Shown: positions 17,766 to 27,345 of the stretch, piece after piece | Position numbering within the stretch: the first letter of the stretch is position 1 | Layout of the letters: each line of letters opens with the position of its first letter | Origin: Methanobacterium alkalithermotolerans | GTDB lineage: Archaea; Methanobacteriota; Methanobacteria; Methanobacteriales; Methanobacteriaceae | DNA: 64,000 nt | Direction: 5' to 3' | Assembly: GCF_018141185.1 (NCBI RefSeq) | Contig: NZ_CP058560.1 | Coordinates: 1,941,501-2,005,500, forward strand | The notes under the pieces: model-generated | The model's database searches: none | Seen by the model: the letters and a program-made list of their open reading frames with translations, nothing else | Told to the model about the DNA's origin: nothing | Position numbers and translations under genes: made by a program

Positions 17766-19139
17766 TTATCTCCATAAATGCACTCCTGGATTTAAAAATC
17801 TAAATAGAAACTCTAAAATTTCTGGATGGGTAGTTTTCCCCATAAAATCAGATATATTCTGAATTTCATAATGCTCTAATATTTTCTTTTTAAGATGTTT
17901 TCCTGTTTTTAAATGATGTATATTTTCCTTTTGCAGATAATAATTCAGGAAACGGTAAACATCTCTTTGTTTTCGGGGAATATCCACTACCCAGCGATCT
18001 TTTTCCAGATAGGCCTTATTGCCATATTTTTCCAGAAACTTGGTACTATGGAACTCATTCCATAACTCTGGCCCCACATTTTTTTTATATTCCGGAAGAC
18101 TCCCTGAACTTAATTCCAGAATCAGTACTGCCAAATCAACTTCATCTGTCCAGTATCCCTTATTTTCCACTATAAAACCTTCATCAGACAATTTTTGGGA
18201 AATAGAATCCGATGTTTTTTTTAACTGAGGATAAATTGCATCAGAGGGAATTTCCGGAGGTTTAAAAGAAATTAAAATGGTTTCGGTACCTCTGTTTGTT
18301 AAAAGTTTCTCAACTAATTTGAAATTCCCCTTTAAGTTTATTTTTGAAAAATAATCTTCTTTAGGATTACCCAGGAAATTTCTAGAGGCTGCTACAAATT
18401 CTGACATCTTTTGGAGTGTTAAAGCAGCAGCAACATTCCGGTTTTTATCCACCGGATCCACCACCACCAGGGGTTCTGTAAAATTTTCTCCAGTATGGTA
18501 ATCTTCCAGATCAATAATCAAGCCGGGTTTCCATAAATGGGCAGCAGCTTTTAATACCCCTTCAAAAGTACCATATTCTAATATAAGTAACTCACATAGA
18601 TAACCAGCAAATCCTCCAACTTTAAATTCAGATCCATATGTTTCCACACCATACATGAACTTTTTAAGAAGTAAGACCTCATTTAACTGGTCTTTTTTCA
18701 AGTTCTCTTGGATGTAGATGTTATGGAGATTGGTTCTATCAACGGCTGATTTTAGCTCGCTGGAGTTTTTGATAGCATAACATGGTACAAAATCTATTTC
18801 ATATCCCTCAATGGTACCGGTAACATAGGGATGGGAGGCGTAACGTTCTTCAGCTACACCACCCATTTTTTTAATACATTCATGGCCTAAAAGTAGACCA
18901 TTTTTTTTTAAATCCTGCAGTGAAGTATCCAGTGGGAAATTTAAAAATATATCAATATCTGCCTTTCCAGAAAGCCAGGTACCCTTGGCTACTGAACCTA
19001 CCAGAACCGCTTTAGATGGAATATCTTTTTCTAAGGACAGACTATCCAGCAAATTTATGATTTTATTAGATAATTCTTCCACTTCAGTTTTTTCTTTTTT
19101 ATCTGGTTTGATATAACTTAAAATAGAATCGTAATTCAT
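17766..19139 (-). CDS. cca: CCA tRNA nucleotidyltransferase, archaeal class I
   Basis: 458 residues from the ATG at 19139, preferred because GAGG lies seven bases upstream; an ATG four codons earlier also exists. It adds or repairs the 3'-CCA end of tRNA without a template. The nucleotidyltransferase motif VGSVAKGTWLSGKADIDIFL (near residue 48) contains the Gly-Ser and the Asp-x-Asp metal ligands; a third carboxylate lies in YEIDFVPCYAI. The size matches archaeal CCA enzymes. It is followed on this strand by nothing close, and preceded by thpR 55 bp away, a pairing common in archaea. Confidence 0.95.
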   Translation of the reverse strand: MNYDSILSYIKPDKKEKTEVEELSNKIINLLDSLSLEKDIPSKAVLVGSVAKGTWLSGKADIDIFLNFPLDTSLQDLKKNGLLLGHECIKKMGGVAEERYASHPYVTGTIEGYEIDFVPCYAIKNSSELKSAVDRTNLHNIYIQENLKKDQLNEVLLLKKFMYGVETYGSEFKVGGFAGYLCELLILEYGTFEGVLKAAAHLWKPGLIIDLEDYHTGENFTEPLVVVDPVDKNRNVAAALTLQKMSEFVAASRNFLGNPKEDYFSKINLKGNFKLVEKLLTNRGTETILISFKPPEIPSDAIYPQLKKTSDSISQKLSDEGFIVENKGYWTDEVDLAVLILELSSGSLPEYKKNVGPELWNEFHSTKFLEKYGNKAYLEKDRWVVDIPRKQRDVYRFLNYYLQKENIHHLKTGKHLKKKILEHYEIQNISDFMGKTTHPEILEFLFRFLNPGVHLWR

Positions 19140-19209
19140 CTGATGCCTCATCAATAAATTAAGTTGATGTTCGAATAATATAAAAGATTAAAGTGTATTT
19201 AAAAAAATA

Positions 19210-19776
19210 TTAAAGTTTGAATACTTCCAGATTAGTGTATATGGGACCTTCAGGTGTTAGTTCGCTTTTTTTAAGGACTAACTGATCAATTTTCATATTA
19301 CCTATTTTAACTTCTTTTAGTTCTTCAATTTTCTCCACTAAAAGTTCTTTATTGGCAGAACCTTTCAAACGTCCAATGGTAAGGTGGGGCAGGTAACTTC
19401 TTTCTTTAGAAAATCCCATTTTAATAAATTCATCATCCAGATCTTTTTGCATGCTGGAAAATGAATCAGTATCTTTAGTACCAATCCACAATACTCTTAT
19501 GTATCTTAAACTTGGAAAAACTCCCATTCCTTCAATAGAAATAGAGAATGGATCATGATTTTTTAGTTTTTCTTCAGTTACAGATGATATTTCATTTATT
19601 TTATCTTTAGAAATATCTCCAAAAAATTTAAGGGTGAAGTGCAAATTCTCACTTTCAACAAACTTAACCGGGGCTTCTACCGATTTAAGTTTTTCCTGAA
19701 CATCCACTATACCTGCATTTAAAGATTTATCAATATCTGCTGCTAAAAAGGTTCTTATAACTGAAGAATCACTCAT
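19210..19776 (-). CDS. thpR: RNA 2',3'-cyclic phosphodiesterase
   Basis: 188 residues of the 2H phosphoesterase superfamily, with the two catalytic motifs HFTLKFFGD (near residue 46) and HLTIGRLK (near 129). It opens 2',3'-cyclic phosphate ends of RNA; older names are LigT or 2'-5' RNA ligase. The ribosome site GAAGGTGAGG precedes the ATG at 19776. It is transcribed just before cca, in keeping with a role in tRNA end metabolism. Confidence 0.92.
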   Translation of the reverse strand: MSDSSVIRTFLAADIDKSLNAGIVDVQEKLKSVEAPVKFVESENLHFTLKFFGDISKDKINEISSVTEEKLKNHDPFSISIEGMGVFPSLRYIRVLWIGTKDTDSFSSMQKDLDDEFIKMGFSKERSYLPHLTIGRLKGSANKELLVEKIEELKEVKIGNMKIDQLVLKKSELTPEGPIYTNLEVFKL

Positions 19777-19821
19777 ATCCTCACCTTCTCTTTAATTTTT
19801 TTCTTAAGAGAAATGGATTCT

Positions 19822-19847
19822 CAAAAACGATCCGGGTAGAAACCCGG
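19822..19847 (-). terminator. Stem-loop with T-run downstream of aroB'
   Basis: A perfect 6-bp GC-rich stem (CCGGGT/ACCCGG, 19832-19847) with a four-base loop; on the minus strand it is followed by ATCGTTTTTG. It lies 140 bp after the 3-dehydroquinate synthase gene and before thpR, both minus strand. A second, weaker inverted repeat GAGAA/TTCTC sits at 19808-19822. Confidence 0.6.
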
Positions 19848-19986
19848 TACTTATTTATAAGTTTTTCATTCTATCTATAAGTTCTGATGGATTTAAAAAA
19901 AATTTTTAATTTAGTCTAAAAAAGAATTTAATAAGAGGAGCAGGCTTTAATAATAATTACTTAAAATTAAAAAACAGGAATAGAAA

Positions 19987-21111
19987 TTATTTTTCTATTA
20001 TGCTCTCCTCAATGGACATACCAAAATGTCGGGCTCCTTTATCCAGATAAACCATAACTTTGTCACCTTCTTTCAAATCTGAAACAGAAACTGTTTCACC
20101 TTCATCACTTACCAGTCTTATTGTTTCTGCATTTTGAAGTAGAGTTTTAATCTTAGTGTCTTCATATTCTGCTTCTAATAATATCAAAGGTCTTTTTTCT
20201 ATTTTTACCCGACCCACAATGGCGTTTTTAGTTTTTCCCTTATCATCTACAATAAGTACTTCATCACCCGTTTCAATTTCAGAGAGGTACTTGGTTTTAT
20301 TATCAGGGGTCATGACATAGGCCTGTACCGGACCGGCATTCACTCTAAAAGGCCTCGAGGCAACATACTCACTTTCTAGTGATTCACTATGGACCAGGAA
20401 AAGTCCTTTAGAATAGGAACCAATAAGCATACCTTCCCCTACATTCATTATAGAACAGGTATCAATACATACCCGGTCTCCAGAACCAACTGGCTCTACA
20501 CGGGTTAGAGTGGCTACTTTTAAGTCATAATTTTCTGATTTGATTTTATCCAGTAATTCTGCAATTTTTTTAATTTCCGAGTAATGCTGGGGTTGGATAA
20601 GAATACCATCAGTGCCATGTTCCAGTGTTTCTAAAGCTAATCTGGCCTCTTCGTAATCAGAAACTGCAGCAATTACTTTTACTTTTTCTTTTTGCAAATC
20701 GGCAATAATATTTTCCAGAGGAATAACTTTCCAGTCACTACCTACTAAAATGAGGTAATCTACAACTCTACCTAATTTTCTGGCCAGTTCTTCATGTTTT
20801 TTACTGTCAATTTCTACATAGGCCGCCACAATTTTAGATTTTCTTTTAAAACTGGAAGCAACGGCTAAATCTTTTGAATCATCTAAATCTATAGGCAGAT
20901 GGAGGGTCCCGTCACCTTCACCATTTTTTCCCACTAAAATTATATCTGCATCGTCCTGATTTGATATAACATTTATACTTCCTAATTTCCTGATATTTTC
21001 AACATCAGACAAATCCAGAACGTGATCAATTCCTGATTCCAGTGCAGTGGTAATGTAACTCTTTTTTTCTTCCCATTCTGTTTCAGGGGCCATAATCCAA
21101 GCGAATTTCAT
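19987..21111 (-). CDS. aroB': 3-dehydroquinate synthase II
   Basis: 374 residues, the archaeal-type enzyme (MJ1249 class) unrelated to bacterial AroB. It oxidises and cyclises 2-amino-3,7-dideoxy-D-threo-hept-6-ulosonate to 3-dehydroquinate with NAD. Recognisable segments are MKFAWIMAPETEWEEKK at the start, RVEPVGSGDRVCIDTCS near residue 205, and the SRPFRVNAGPVQAYVM...TKYLSEI block near 255. It follows the gene for the enzyme making its substrate, 35 bp away, so the pair forms the entry to aromatic amino acids. Confidence 0.95.
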   Translation of the reverse strand: MKFAWIMAPETEWEEKKSYITTALESGIDHVLDLSDVENIRKLGSINVISNQDDADIILVGKNGEGDGTLHLPIDLDDSKDLAVASSFKRKSKIVAAYVEIDSKKHEELARKLGRVVDYLILVGSDWKVIPLENIIADLQKEKVKVIAAVSDYEEARLALETLEHGTDGILIQPQHYSEIKKIAELLDKIKSENYDLKVATLTRVEPVGSGDRVCIDTCSIMNVGEGMLIGSYSKGLFLVHSESLESEYVASRPFRVNAGPVQAYVMTPDNKTKYLSEIETGDEVLIVDDKGKTKNAIVGRVKIEKRPLILLEAEYEDTKIKTLLQNAETIRLVSDEGETVSVSDLKEGDKVMVYLDKGARHFGMSIEESIIEK

Positions 21112-21145
21112 AGATTTACCTTCTAAGTTATTTTCTTATAATATT

Positions 21146-21940
21146 TCAACCTTTAATTATTTTTAAAGCTTCATCCACATCTAATTTATTATGAACAATC
21201 TCTGAGATTGCTCGAGTGGTCCTTTGAGGAGATTTTGCCTGGAAAACATTTCTTCCTATGGCCACACCTGCCCCACCAACCTCAATTGAATTTTTCACCA
21301 TTTCCAGTAATTCCTGTTCAGTTTCCACTTTAGGACCACCGGCAATTACTACTGGAACAGGACATCCATCAATTACTTCCTTAAATGTATCTGGATCTCC
21401 GGTGTAATTTGTTTTAACAATATCTGCACCTAATTCAGCACCAGCCCGGGCAGCTAATTTTACCACATCTGCATTGTGTTCATCGGAAATCTTCTTTCCC
21501 CGGGGGTACATCATAGCAATTAAGGGCATGCCCCAATCATCACAGATTTCAGAAATTGTTCCCAATTTAATTAACATTTCTGGCTCTCTTTCTGAACCTA
21601 CATTTACATGTACTGAAACTGCATCAGCACCTAATTTAATGGCCTTTTCTACAGAAGTAACCAGAACTTTATGGTCTGGATCTGATCCCAGAGATGTACT
21701 GGCTGAAAGATGTATTATGAGTCCTATGTCACTACCATATCCTCTATGTCCACAGTCTACCATTCCTTTATGCATTAAAACTGCATTTGCACCGCCACTG
21801 GCAACTTCATCAATGGTTTCAGTCATATCGATGATACCTGGTACCGGGCCAATGGAAACACCATGGTCCATGGGAACTATTACGCTTTTTCCGGTTTTCC
21901 GGTCAATGATCCTTTCAATTCTGATTGTTTTACCTATCAT
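21146..21940 (-). CDS. aroA': 2-amino-3,7-dideoxy-D-threo-hept-6-ulosonate synthase
   Basis: 264 residues from the ATG at 21940; GGAGG lies seven bases upstream, whereas the GTG two codons earlier is too close to it. It belongs to the DeoC/FbaB aldolase family and is the MJ0400-type enzyme that joins L-aspartate semialdehyde to a 6-deoxy-5-ketofructose phosphate. Key features are [16 protein letters not shown] (near residue 17), [13 protein letters not shown] (near 108), the Schiff-base lysine in [12 protein letters not shown] (near 173) and the phosphate-binding [13 protein letters not shown] near 223. Confidence 0.95.
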   Translation of the reverse strand: MIGKTIRIERIIDRKTGKSVIVPMDHGVSIGPVPGIIDMTETIDEVASGGANAVLMHKGMVDCGHRGYGSDIGLIIHLSASTSLGSDPDHKVLVTSVEKAIKLGADAVSVHVNVGSEREPEMLIKLGTISEICDDWGMPLIAMMYPRGKKISDEHNADVVKLAARAGAELGADIVKTNYTGDPDTFKEVIDGCPVPVVIAGGPKVETEQELLEMVKNSIEVGGAGVAIGRNVFQAKSPQRTTRAISEIVHNKLDVDEALKIIKG

Positions 21941-22025
21941 GCACACCCCTCCAAATATATTATTGCCATTAATGATATTAATTTTTTATAATTTTAGTCT
22001 TAAATTTATGAAAGATAGACACTAA

Positions 22026-22649
22026 CTATAGCTTATTTGACCATAGCTTAAATTCCTTTATACTGGGGGGAATGCCAGCATCACCACTGGATTCCAACCA
22101 CCCCTCAGTTGAACTTATTATTTCCTCTGTTTGGGAGGAAAGAACAAAATCTACCAGTCCCCTATTTCTTATTATGGTCTTTTTTGGTTTTAATGCAGAA
22201 GACCATATGAAATAAACTTTGAATGTGGTATCCGGATGGTATCCGCCTCCTAAATCAATCAATAATACATCGCATCTTTTGATTTTCTTAAATACATACT
22301 CCAGAGTTTCATGAAGTCTCACATCTGCATTTATGAATTCTAAGTAAGGATAATCTACCATTAACTTATTCATACAGGGTAATGCTTCTGGACTGTTATC
22401 TATAGCTATTAATTTACCCTGAAATGCTTTTTCAGCTATCATTCTGGTGGAATTACCAACATGGCACCCTAATTCTACCACAACATCGTCTTTTTCGATG
22501 ATTCGCTTTATATTTTCACGATAGATTTTAATATCATATACAATTTTTATCATAGAATCCACAAATCTGTTCATCATGCTTTTAGGGCTTTTAAAAGCTT
22601 CCAATATTCTATTTGATATAATGGGCAATATATAATTTGTTAAAAACAA
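22026..22649 (-). CDS. Class I SAM-dependent methyltransferase-like protein
   Basis: 207 residues. A Rossmann methyltransferase core starts near residue 55: motif I VVVELGCHVGNSTRMI, motif II LIAIDNSPEA, motif III FINADV, and LLIDLGGG where many enzymes have their catalytic motif. The first 50 residues are helical and basic. The start is uncertain: the longest form begins with TTG and lacks a ribosome site, and internal ATGs exist. It lies 21 bp downstream of pantoate kinase on the same strand. Substrate unknown; it could act on a small molecule or be a non-catalytic relative. Confidence 0.65.
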   Translation of the reverse strand: MFLTNYILPIISNRILEAFKSPKSMMNRFVDSMIKIVYDIKIYRENIKRIIEKDDVVVELGCHVGNSTRMIAEKAFQGKLIAIDNSPEALPCMNKLMVDYPYLEFINADVRLHETLEYVFKKIKRCDVLLIDLGGGYHPDTTFKVYFIWSSALKPKKTIIRNRGLVDFVLSSQTEEIISSTEGWLESSGDAGIPPSIKEFKLWSNKL

Positions 22650-22670
22650 TTTTTTAGATTTATAATTTTT

Positions 22671-23540
22671 TTAAATTTCCCTAAACCGGCTTCCACAAAA
22701 ATCAATTTTTCCTACAATAGGATTTTCAATACTTGAATCAGGAGTTTTGGATAGTGCAAATGCAGTATTTCCCAGCATGGCCATAGAAGCACCTATGGTT
22801 TCATCATCTAAAAGGTCCACCATTTCTTTTATTTCCTTATTCATCAAAGAAGTTTTTTCTGCAAACTGACGGGATAAAGACATGAACTTTTCAGGCCGGG
22901 GTTCCTTTAACAATGATTTAAGCATACCTGATCCGGTTTGATTAATTCTTTTCTGGTGCACTGGATTTTGAATAATGGAAGAAGTATCCATATCTCCCTT
23001 AGTATGGGCAATTACATACAGTGGTTCGGTGATTATCTGGTTTAATTTTCCAAATCCCGGGGGTCCTTCTTTAATCCTTAATACAATACCTCCGCATGTT
23101 TCTGCAATTAAATCACCTAAACCTGTACCTAAAATTACTTCTGCATTATGAGCAATCTCTGCTGCTTTATTATGGTTAAAAGGCAAATTAAAAAGGTGAG
23201 ATAATCCTAAAGAAGTTCCCAAAGCACAGGCAGCCGATGTACCAAAACCACATCCTATGGGAACCTGTACTTCATGCTCTATTTTAAAACCAGAATCCAG
23301 ACTAAATTTTTGTTGTATTAATTCTATGGTCTGGTGAGTTATGGAGTCGGGTAATCTGTCAATTTTTCCATTTATTTTTACGGTGATTTTTTCATCTTTT
23401 CTTGAAGATTTCAGTGTGGTTATGACTCCTTTATCCATCACTACTCCTGCTCCCCGGGATCCTTTTTTAACTGGATTAGGATTGTCAATTATTTGAAAAA
23501 AACCGGTTATATGTGATGGTACAAATATGGAACACTTCAT
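22671..23540 (-). CDS. Pantoate kinase
   Basis: 289 residues, GHMP kinase superfamily. It phosphorylates pantoate to 4-phosphopantoate, the archaeal route to coenzyme A that replaces the bacterial order of steps. The start FVPSHITGFF is the archaeal PoK signature. The GHMP ATP-binding motif is VPIGCGFGTSAACALGTSL near residue 88, with the catalytic-region segment GTGLGDLIAETCGG near 134. The phosphopantothenate synthetase partner is not in this window. Confidence 0.9.
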   Translation of the reverse strand: MKCSIFVPSHITGFFQIIDNPNPVKKGSRGAGVVMDKGVITTLKSSRKDEKITVKINGKIDRLPDSITHQTIELIQQKFSLDSGFKIEHEVQVPIGCGFGTSAACALGTSLGLSHLFNLPFNHNKAAEIAHNAEVILGTGLGDLIAETCGGIVLRIKEGPPGFGKLNQIITEPLYVIAHTKGDMDTSSIIQNPVHQKRINQTGSGMLKSLLKEPRPEKFMSLSRQFAEKTSLMNKEIKEMVDLLDDETIGASMAMLGNTAFALSKTPDSSIENPIVGKIDFCGSRFREI

Positions 23541-23662
23541 TAGATCACAACTTTTAGATTATCAATTAATTAGTATATCTAATGAGAAACTTAAAATAAT
23601 TAGTTCCCAATATTATTCTATAACCCTTACGGGATTTATAAAAAATTATTTTTTTAACCATC

Positions 23663-23668
23663 AGGAGG
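23663..23668 (+). promoter_or_regulatory. Shine-Dalgarno that sets the PHP gene start
   Basis: AGGAGG, seven bases before an ATT at 23676. This is one of the strongest ribosome sites in the window, yet no ATG, GTG or TTG follows at a usable distance in frame. Confidence 0.75.
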
Positions 23669-23675
23669 ATTTAGA

Positions 23676-24341
23676 ATTACTCAAAGAATAGATCTGCACA
23701 TTCATAGCCTTTTTAGTGATGGAGAATTATTGCCCTCTGAAATTGCAAGAAGGGCCTGTGTATTGGATCACAAAGCTATTGCTATTACTGATCATGTGGA
23801 TGCCACCAACATGGATTGTGTGGGCCGTATAATTGATGCGGTAGATGACATTAATGATAACTGGGGCATCAAAGTAATCCCTGGTGCAGAAATAACTCAT
23901 GCCCCTGCAGAAATAATTGATAAATTAGCTAATAATGCCCGGGATATAGGGGCAGAAATTATCGTGGTTCATGGTGAAACTCTGGTAGAACCAGTAATAG
24001 AGGGAACCAACTGGGCAGCGGTAAACTGTCCTGAAGTGGATATATTGGCTCATCCAGGGCTTATAACTTATGAAGAAGCTGAAATAGCCAGGGAAAATGA
24101 TATTTGTCTGGAGATAACCTCTCGAAGGGGACATTCCCTGGGTAATGGGCATGTGGGTAAAGTGGCCCTGGATGTAGGGGCACTTTTGGTGATCGATACA
24201 GATACCCATGCACCTGGAGACTTGATTTCTTATGAAACTGCCTACAGTTATGGCCTGGGGGCAGGACTGCCTGAAAAGGAAGTTGAAAAAGCATTAACTA
24301 AAAATCCAGAAATATTATTAAAGAAAAGGGGTTTGATCTAA
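23676..24341 (+). CDS. PHP-domain phosphatase-like protein (histidinol-phosphatase family), probable AUU start
   Basis: 221 residues from ATT at 23676. The first canonical in-frame start (TTG at 23730) would cut off [14 protein letters not shown], which carries the His-x-His metal ligands that define PHP phosphoesterases, so it cannot be right. Other ligands are visible: ITDHVD near residue 40, VVHGET near 98, LAHPG near 126, and DTDTH near 175. The enzyme presumably hydrolyses a phosphate monoester; histidinol phosphate is possible, but hisD lies 10 kb away. It is divergent from the pantoate kinase gene. Confidence 0.85.
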   Translation: MTQRIDLHIHSLFSDGELLPSEIARRACVLDHKAIAITDHVDATNMDCVGRIIDAVDDINDNWGIKVIPGAEITHAPAEIIDKLANNARDIGAEIIVVHGETLVEPVIEGTNWAAVNCPEVDILAHPGLITYEEAEIARENDICLEITSRRGHSLGNGHVGKVALDVGALLVIDTDTHAPGDLISYETAYSYGLGAGLPEKEVEKALTKNPEILLKKRGLI

Positions 24342-24355
24342 ATTTTAAATTCATT

Positions 24356-25021
24356 TTAAAAAATTTTTTCAGGATTTTTAACAGAATACTCTACAACTAA
24401 ATCATTACCAAGCAGATAACTCTTATTTAATTTCAATTTTAAGGCATCTTTCATTAAATCAAATCCCTCCCCATCTACCAGAGTTTTTGCCTGACTTCCA
24501 CCTGCAATCATAGGGGCTATGGCCACTCTAACTTCATCCACCAGACCAGAGGATAACATGGAAAAATTAAGGGTTGATCCTCCTTCTAACATCAAATTAT
24601 CCAATCCTCTTAATTTTAATTCTTCCATTAAACAAACAAGATCCACCCTTTTTTCTCCACAAATGATGACTTCAGCTTTCTTTTTTAGCTTTTCAACCTT
24701 TTCAAGAGGAGCTATTTTAGAAACAGCAATTATAGTAGGGGCATCCTTATTTAAAATCCGGGAGGAAAGGGGGGTACGACCCTGACTATCCACTACAATA
24801 CGGGTGGGATTATCTTTTACTGTTGATGGGATTTTATGAACAGTTAAGCGAGGATCATCTATTAAGAGGGTATTAATTCCCACCATGATAGCATCCATCT
24901 CTTTTCTCATGCCATGGACTCTTTCTAAATCTTCAGATCCGGATATTTCCGAGCTGCCACTGGCTGTGGCAATTTTACCATCAAGGGTCATGGCTGCATT
25001 CAGGATAACATGAGGTCGCAA
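24356..25021 (-). CDS. arfC: 2,5-diamino-6-ribosylamino-4(3H)-pyrimidinone 5'-phosphate reductase
   Basis: 221 residues, RibD C-terminal (dihydrofolate-reductase-like) family. It reduces the ribosyl group in archaeal riboflavin and coenzyme F420 synthesis. It opens with the MRPHVILNAAMTLDGKIA signature. Further segments are MDAIMVGINTLLIDDPRLTV near residue 40, TRIVVDSQGRTPL near 73, and LMLEGGSTLNFSML near 140, where the Glu-Gly-Gly motif binds NAD(P)H. It runs convergently with the PHP gene, 14 bp away. Confidence 0.93.
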   Translation of the reverse strand: MRPHVILNAAMTLDGKIATASGSSEISGSEDLERVHGMRKEMDAIMVGINTLLIDDPRLTVHKIPSTVKDNPTRIVVDSQGRTPLSSRILNKDAPTIIAVSKIAPLEKVEKLKKKAEVIICGEKRVDLVCLMEELKLRGLDNLMLEGGSTLNFSMLSSGLVDEVRVAIAPMIAGGSQAKTLVDGEGFDLMKDALKLKLNKSYLLGNDLVVEYSVKNPEKIF

Positions 25022-25342
25022 AATCTATCACCTTTATCATATATTTATAGCTCTGTAATTAAAGGGCTGTTATATCTATCCGATTAATCAGAATAAAAAT
25101 TTATTATCCTCATTTGTTGATAATTGATTATGACGGGATTAATTATAATAATTTATCTAATATTTTTTTATTACATAGATTTTAATTGGTTAAAACTAAT
25201 TTTTTTTATAGAAAGGATAATAATTATTGATGGTCTAATCACTTAGAATATATATCTCATTAATGATTTACTAAAAAAACAAATAGATATTATAAATACA
25301 TTTAAAACAAATTTAAGCACGGAATTATAAGAGGAGATTATA
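25022..25342 (+). other. Intergenic region between divergent genes
   Basis: 321 bp, AT-rich, between arfC and the carboxymuconolactone-decarboxylase-like gene. It should hold both promoters. AGAGGAG at 25330-25336 is the ribosome site of the right-hand gene. I see no other structure. Confidence 0.5.
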
Positions 25343-25717
25343 ATGTCGGAACGATATCAAAAAGGATTAAAACAACTTCAATTAATGAATGAAGACTCTT
25401 ATGAACTATTAAAGAAAAATTTAGATGATATAGCTCCTGATCTTGCTCGTTTCGTGGCTGAGTTTCCCTATGGAGAAATATATACTCGGAAAAACCTTGA
25501 TTTAAAATCAAGAGAAATAGCAACTGTAGCCGCACTTACTGCCATGGGAACTGCCCCATTACAACTAAAAAGTCATATAAATGGCGCATTAAATGTGGGA
25601 TGTAGTAAAGAAGAAATCATAGAAGTTATAATTCAAATGGCAGTATATGCGGGCTTTCCTGCTGCTATAAATGGTATCATGATAGCTAAAGAGGTCTTTG
25701 AAAATAAAGAGGATTAA
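25343..25717 (+). CDS. Carboxymuconolactone decarboxylase/AhpD-family protein
   Basis: 124 residues with one CMD domain: [20 protein letters not shown] (near residue 53), [19 protein letters not shown], and [19 protein letters not shown] at the end. Members with a Cys-x-x-Cys are peroxidase-linked (AhpD); here only one Cys of that site is present, in NVGCSKEE, with a His eight residues before it, so it is closer to the decarboxylase-like branch. Its substrate is unknown. A strong ribosome site, AGAGGAG, lies six bases before the ATG. It appears monocistronic. Confidence 0.85.
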   Translation: MSERYQKGLKQLQLMNEDSYELLKKNLDDIAPDLARFVAEFPYGEIYTRKNLDLKSREIATVAALTAMGTAPLQLKSHINGALNVGCSKEEIIEVIIQMAVYAGFPAAINGIMIAKEVFENKED

Positions 25718-25824
25718 AATCTATTTAAAATTAATTAATCTGGATTATAATTAGTCTTTCAGGAATATAATTTTTTTAACATTTTTTATTGTTATACCTG
25801 GACTGGAAATGGATTGCAGGTTAC

Positions 25825-26518
25825 TTAGAAATTCTTCGCCAGTATTCTGGTCCATGAGAAGGTCTGACTATTGGATATGTAAATAGGGTGTAAAATAATT
25901 TCAGCATCACCCTTTTTAATCTTAAATTCAACCACCATGGATTTTGTTGCTGCAGGAGTTACCGCATCGAATATACGGTTTCCTAAACTATAAAATATTA
26001 ATTTACCTTGTCGAACCATTTTTTTTTCTACATAGGTGGGCCTTATGGCTTCTTCAAGGTTACTTCCGGCTCCAACATAGGAAATATTATTTTTTTGTAG
26101 AGTAGCATACATTCATCTAAGCTTTCTTCTCCATAATCCCTAATATGATTGTTGGCCAAAAAAGTAACTTTAATATTGTTTTCTGTTAATAATTTAGCAT
26201 ATTCTGGTTTTACTTTAAAGAAATAACTGCTTTGGTAGGAGTAGTAACCCGGGTAAAGGGGCCTTCCAGATTAACTACTACCATATCTGAACTTTTAAAA
26301 AGAGGTGTTAAATCATTGAATACATTAACATTAGATTCTAATGCACTATTTACTCCTCTACTTAACATCACATCCCCGGTAAACATCATGGTTAAATTAG
26401 AAGAATTAAGGGAGGATACCTTTTCAGTTTCATAAGTACTGAAATTACCTGATAGAACAAATATAAGGGTACCTGATGAAATCATTAAAAATAGTATAAA
26501 AAATATTTTTTTAGGCAT
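25825..26518 (-). pseudogene. Decayed capA-like (poly-gamma-glutamate synthesis/metallophosphatase-like) gene
   Basis: Read from ATG at 26518 (AGGTGG upstream), the product starts with a membrane anchor and then MMFTGDVMLSRGVNSAL and VVVNLEGPFT, the CapA metallophosphatase motifs. Frame breaks after TKAVISLK near 26210; the next frame gives KVKPEYAKLLTENNIKVTFL and ANNHIRDYGEESLDE. A second break near 26115 leads to KNNISYVGAGSNLEEA, and then the sequence jumps near 26015 from VEKK to KLIFYSLGN, missing roughly a hundred residues found in intact relatives. Two frameshifts plus a deletion make it non-functional. It follows tatD by seven bases. Confidence 0.85.
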
Positions 26519-26525
26519 AATCCAC

Positions 26526-27284
26526 CTAGATTTTGAACACATATTTCGCATTATTTTCTGTAATTTTATCCACCTTTTTAAAAGGCAATGATTGTAATTT
26601 AGCTAATTTATTAACAGCTTCATATAAAAAAGAAGGCTCATTTTTTTCTCCTTTAAATGGAGATAGGTAAGGACTATCGGTTTCAGTTAAAATGGATTTT
26701 AAAGGGATTTTGGCAGCTAAGTCCTGGTGATGTTTAGAAAAACATATCATGGTTGAAAAGGACACATAATACTCTTCTTCTATAATTTTTTGAGCAGTTT
26801 GGTAGTCCCCACTGTAACAGTGGAATACAACTTCAGGTATGGAATTAAATTTTTTTACTATATTCAAGGCCTTCTCTTCGCATTCCCGAGCATGAATAAC
26901 CAGTGGAAGTTCATACTCTGCAGCCAGATTAGCAAATAACTTAAATACTTTTTCCTGCTTACGACGCCCTTCCAGGTCTTTAACATGATAGTAATCCATA
27001 CCGGCTTCCCCAATACCCACCGCCTTTTCGATATTATCTTCAATTAAATCAATAACTTCTTCTACTACTTTGAATTCGGCTTTGGAAGAATTAACTGGAT
27101 GAAAACCTAAGGTGGGATATATAAAACCTTTATGTTTTTTGGAGAGTTCTAAAGCACGCCTATTACCTCCTAACGTAGCTCCAGAGTTAATTAAAGCCAT
27201 TAATTTATCTTTAGCTCTTTTTATAACCTCTTCCCGGTTTTTATTAAAATCTTTAAAATCCACATGAGCATGGGTATCAATCAT
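26526..27284 (-). CDS. tatD: TatD-family metal-dependent hydrolase
   Basis: 252 residues. Amidohydrolase-fold enzyme with probable deoxyribonuclease activity. Metal ligands are in IDTHAHVDF (residues 2-10), VGIGEAGMDYY near 91, VIHARECEEKA near 125, VVFHCYSGD near 147 and LTETDSPYLSPFKGE near 196. The length is normal. It lies downstream of uppS on the minus strand and ahead of the decayed capA gene. Confidence 0.9.
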   Translation of the reverse strand: MIDTHAHVDFKDFNKNREEVIKRAKDKLMALINSGATLGGNRRALELSKKHKGFIYPTLGFHPVNSSKAEFKVVEEVIDLIEDNIEKAVGIGEAGMDYYHVKDLEGRRKQEKVFKLFANLAAEYELPLVIHARECEEKALNIVKKFNSIPEVVFHCYSGDYQTAQKIIEEEYYVSFSTMICFSKHHQDLAAKIPLKSILTETDSPYLSPFKGEKNEPSFLYEAVNKLAKLQSLPFKKVDKITENNAKYVFKI

Positions 27285-27345
27285 TTTTTTTCCACCAACT
27301 TATCTTAACCGGATTATCCTGACTTTAAAAAAATCAAAATCATGC

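Noticed and set aside
21474..22025. 183-codon open frame opposite the aromatic-precursor synthase gene
   Set aside because: Antisense to a clearly real gene over most of its length and without recognisable domains.
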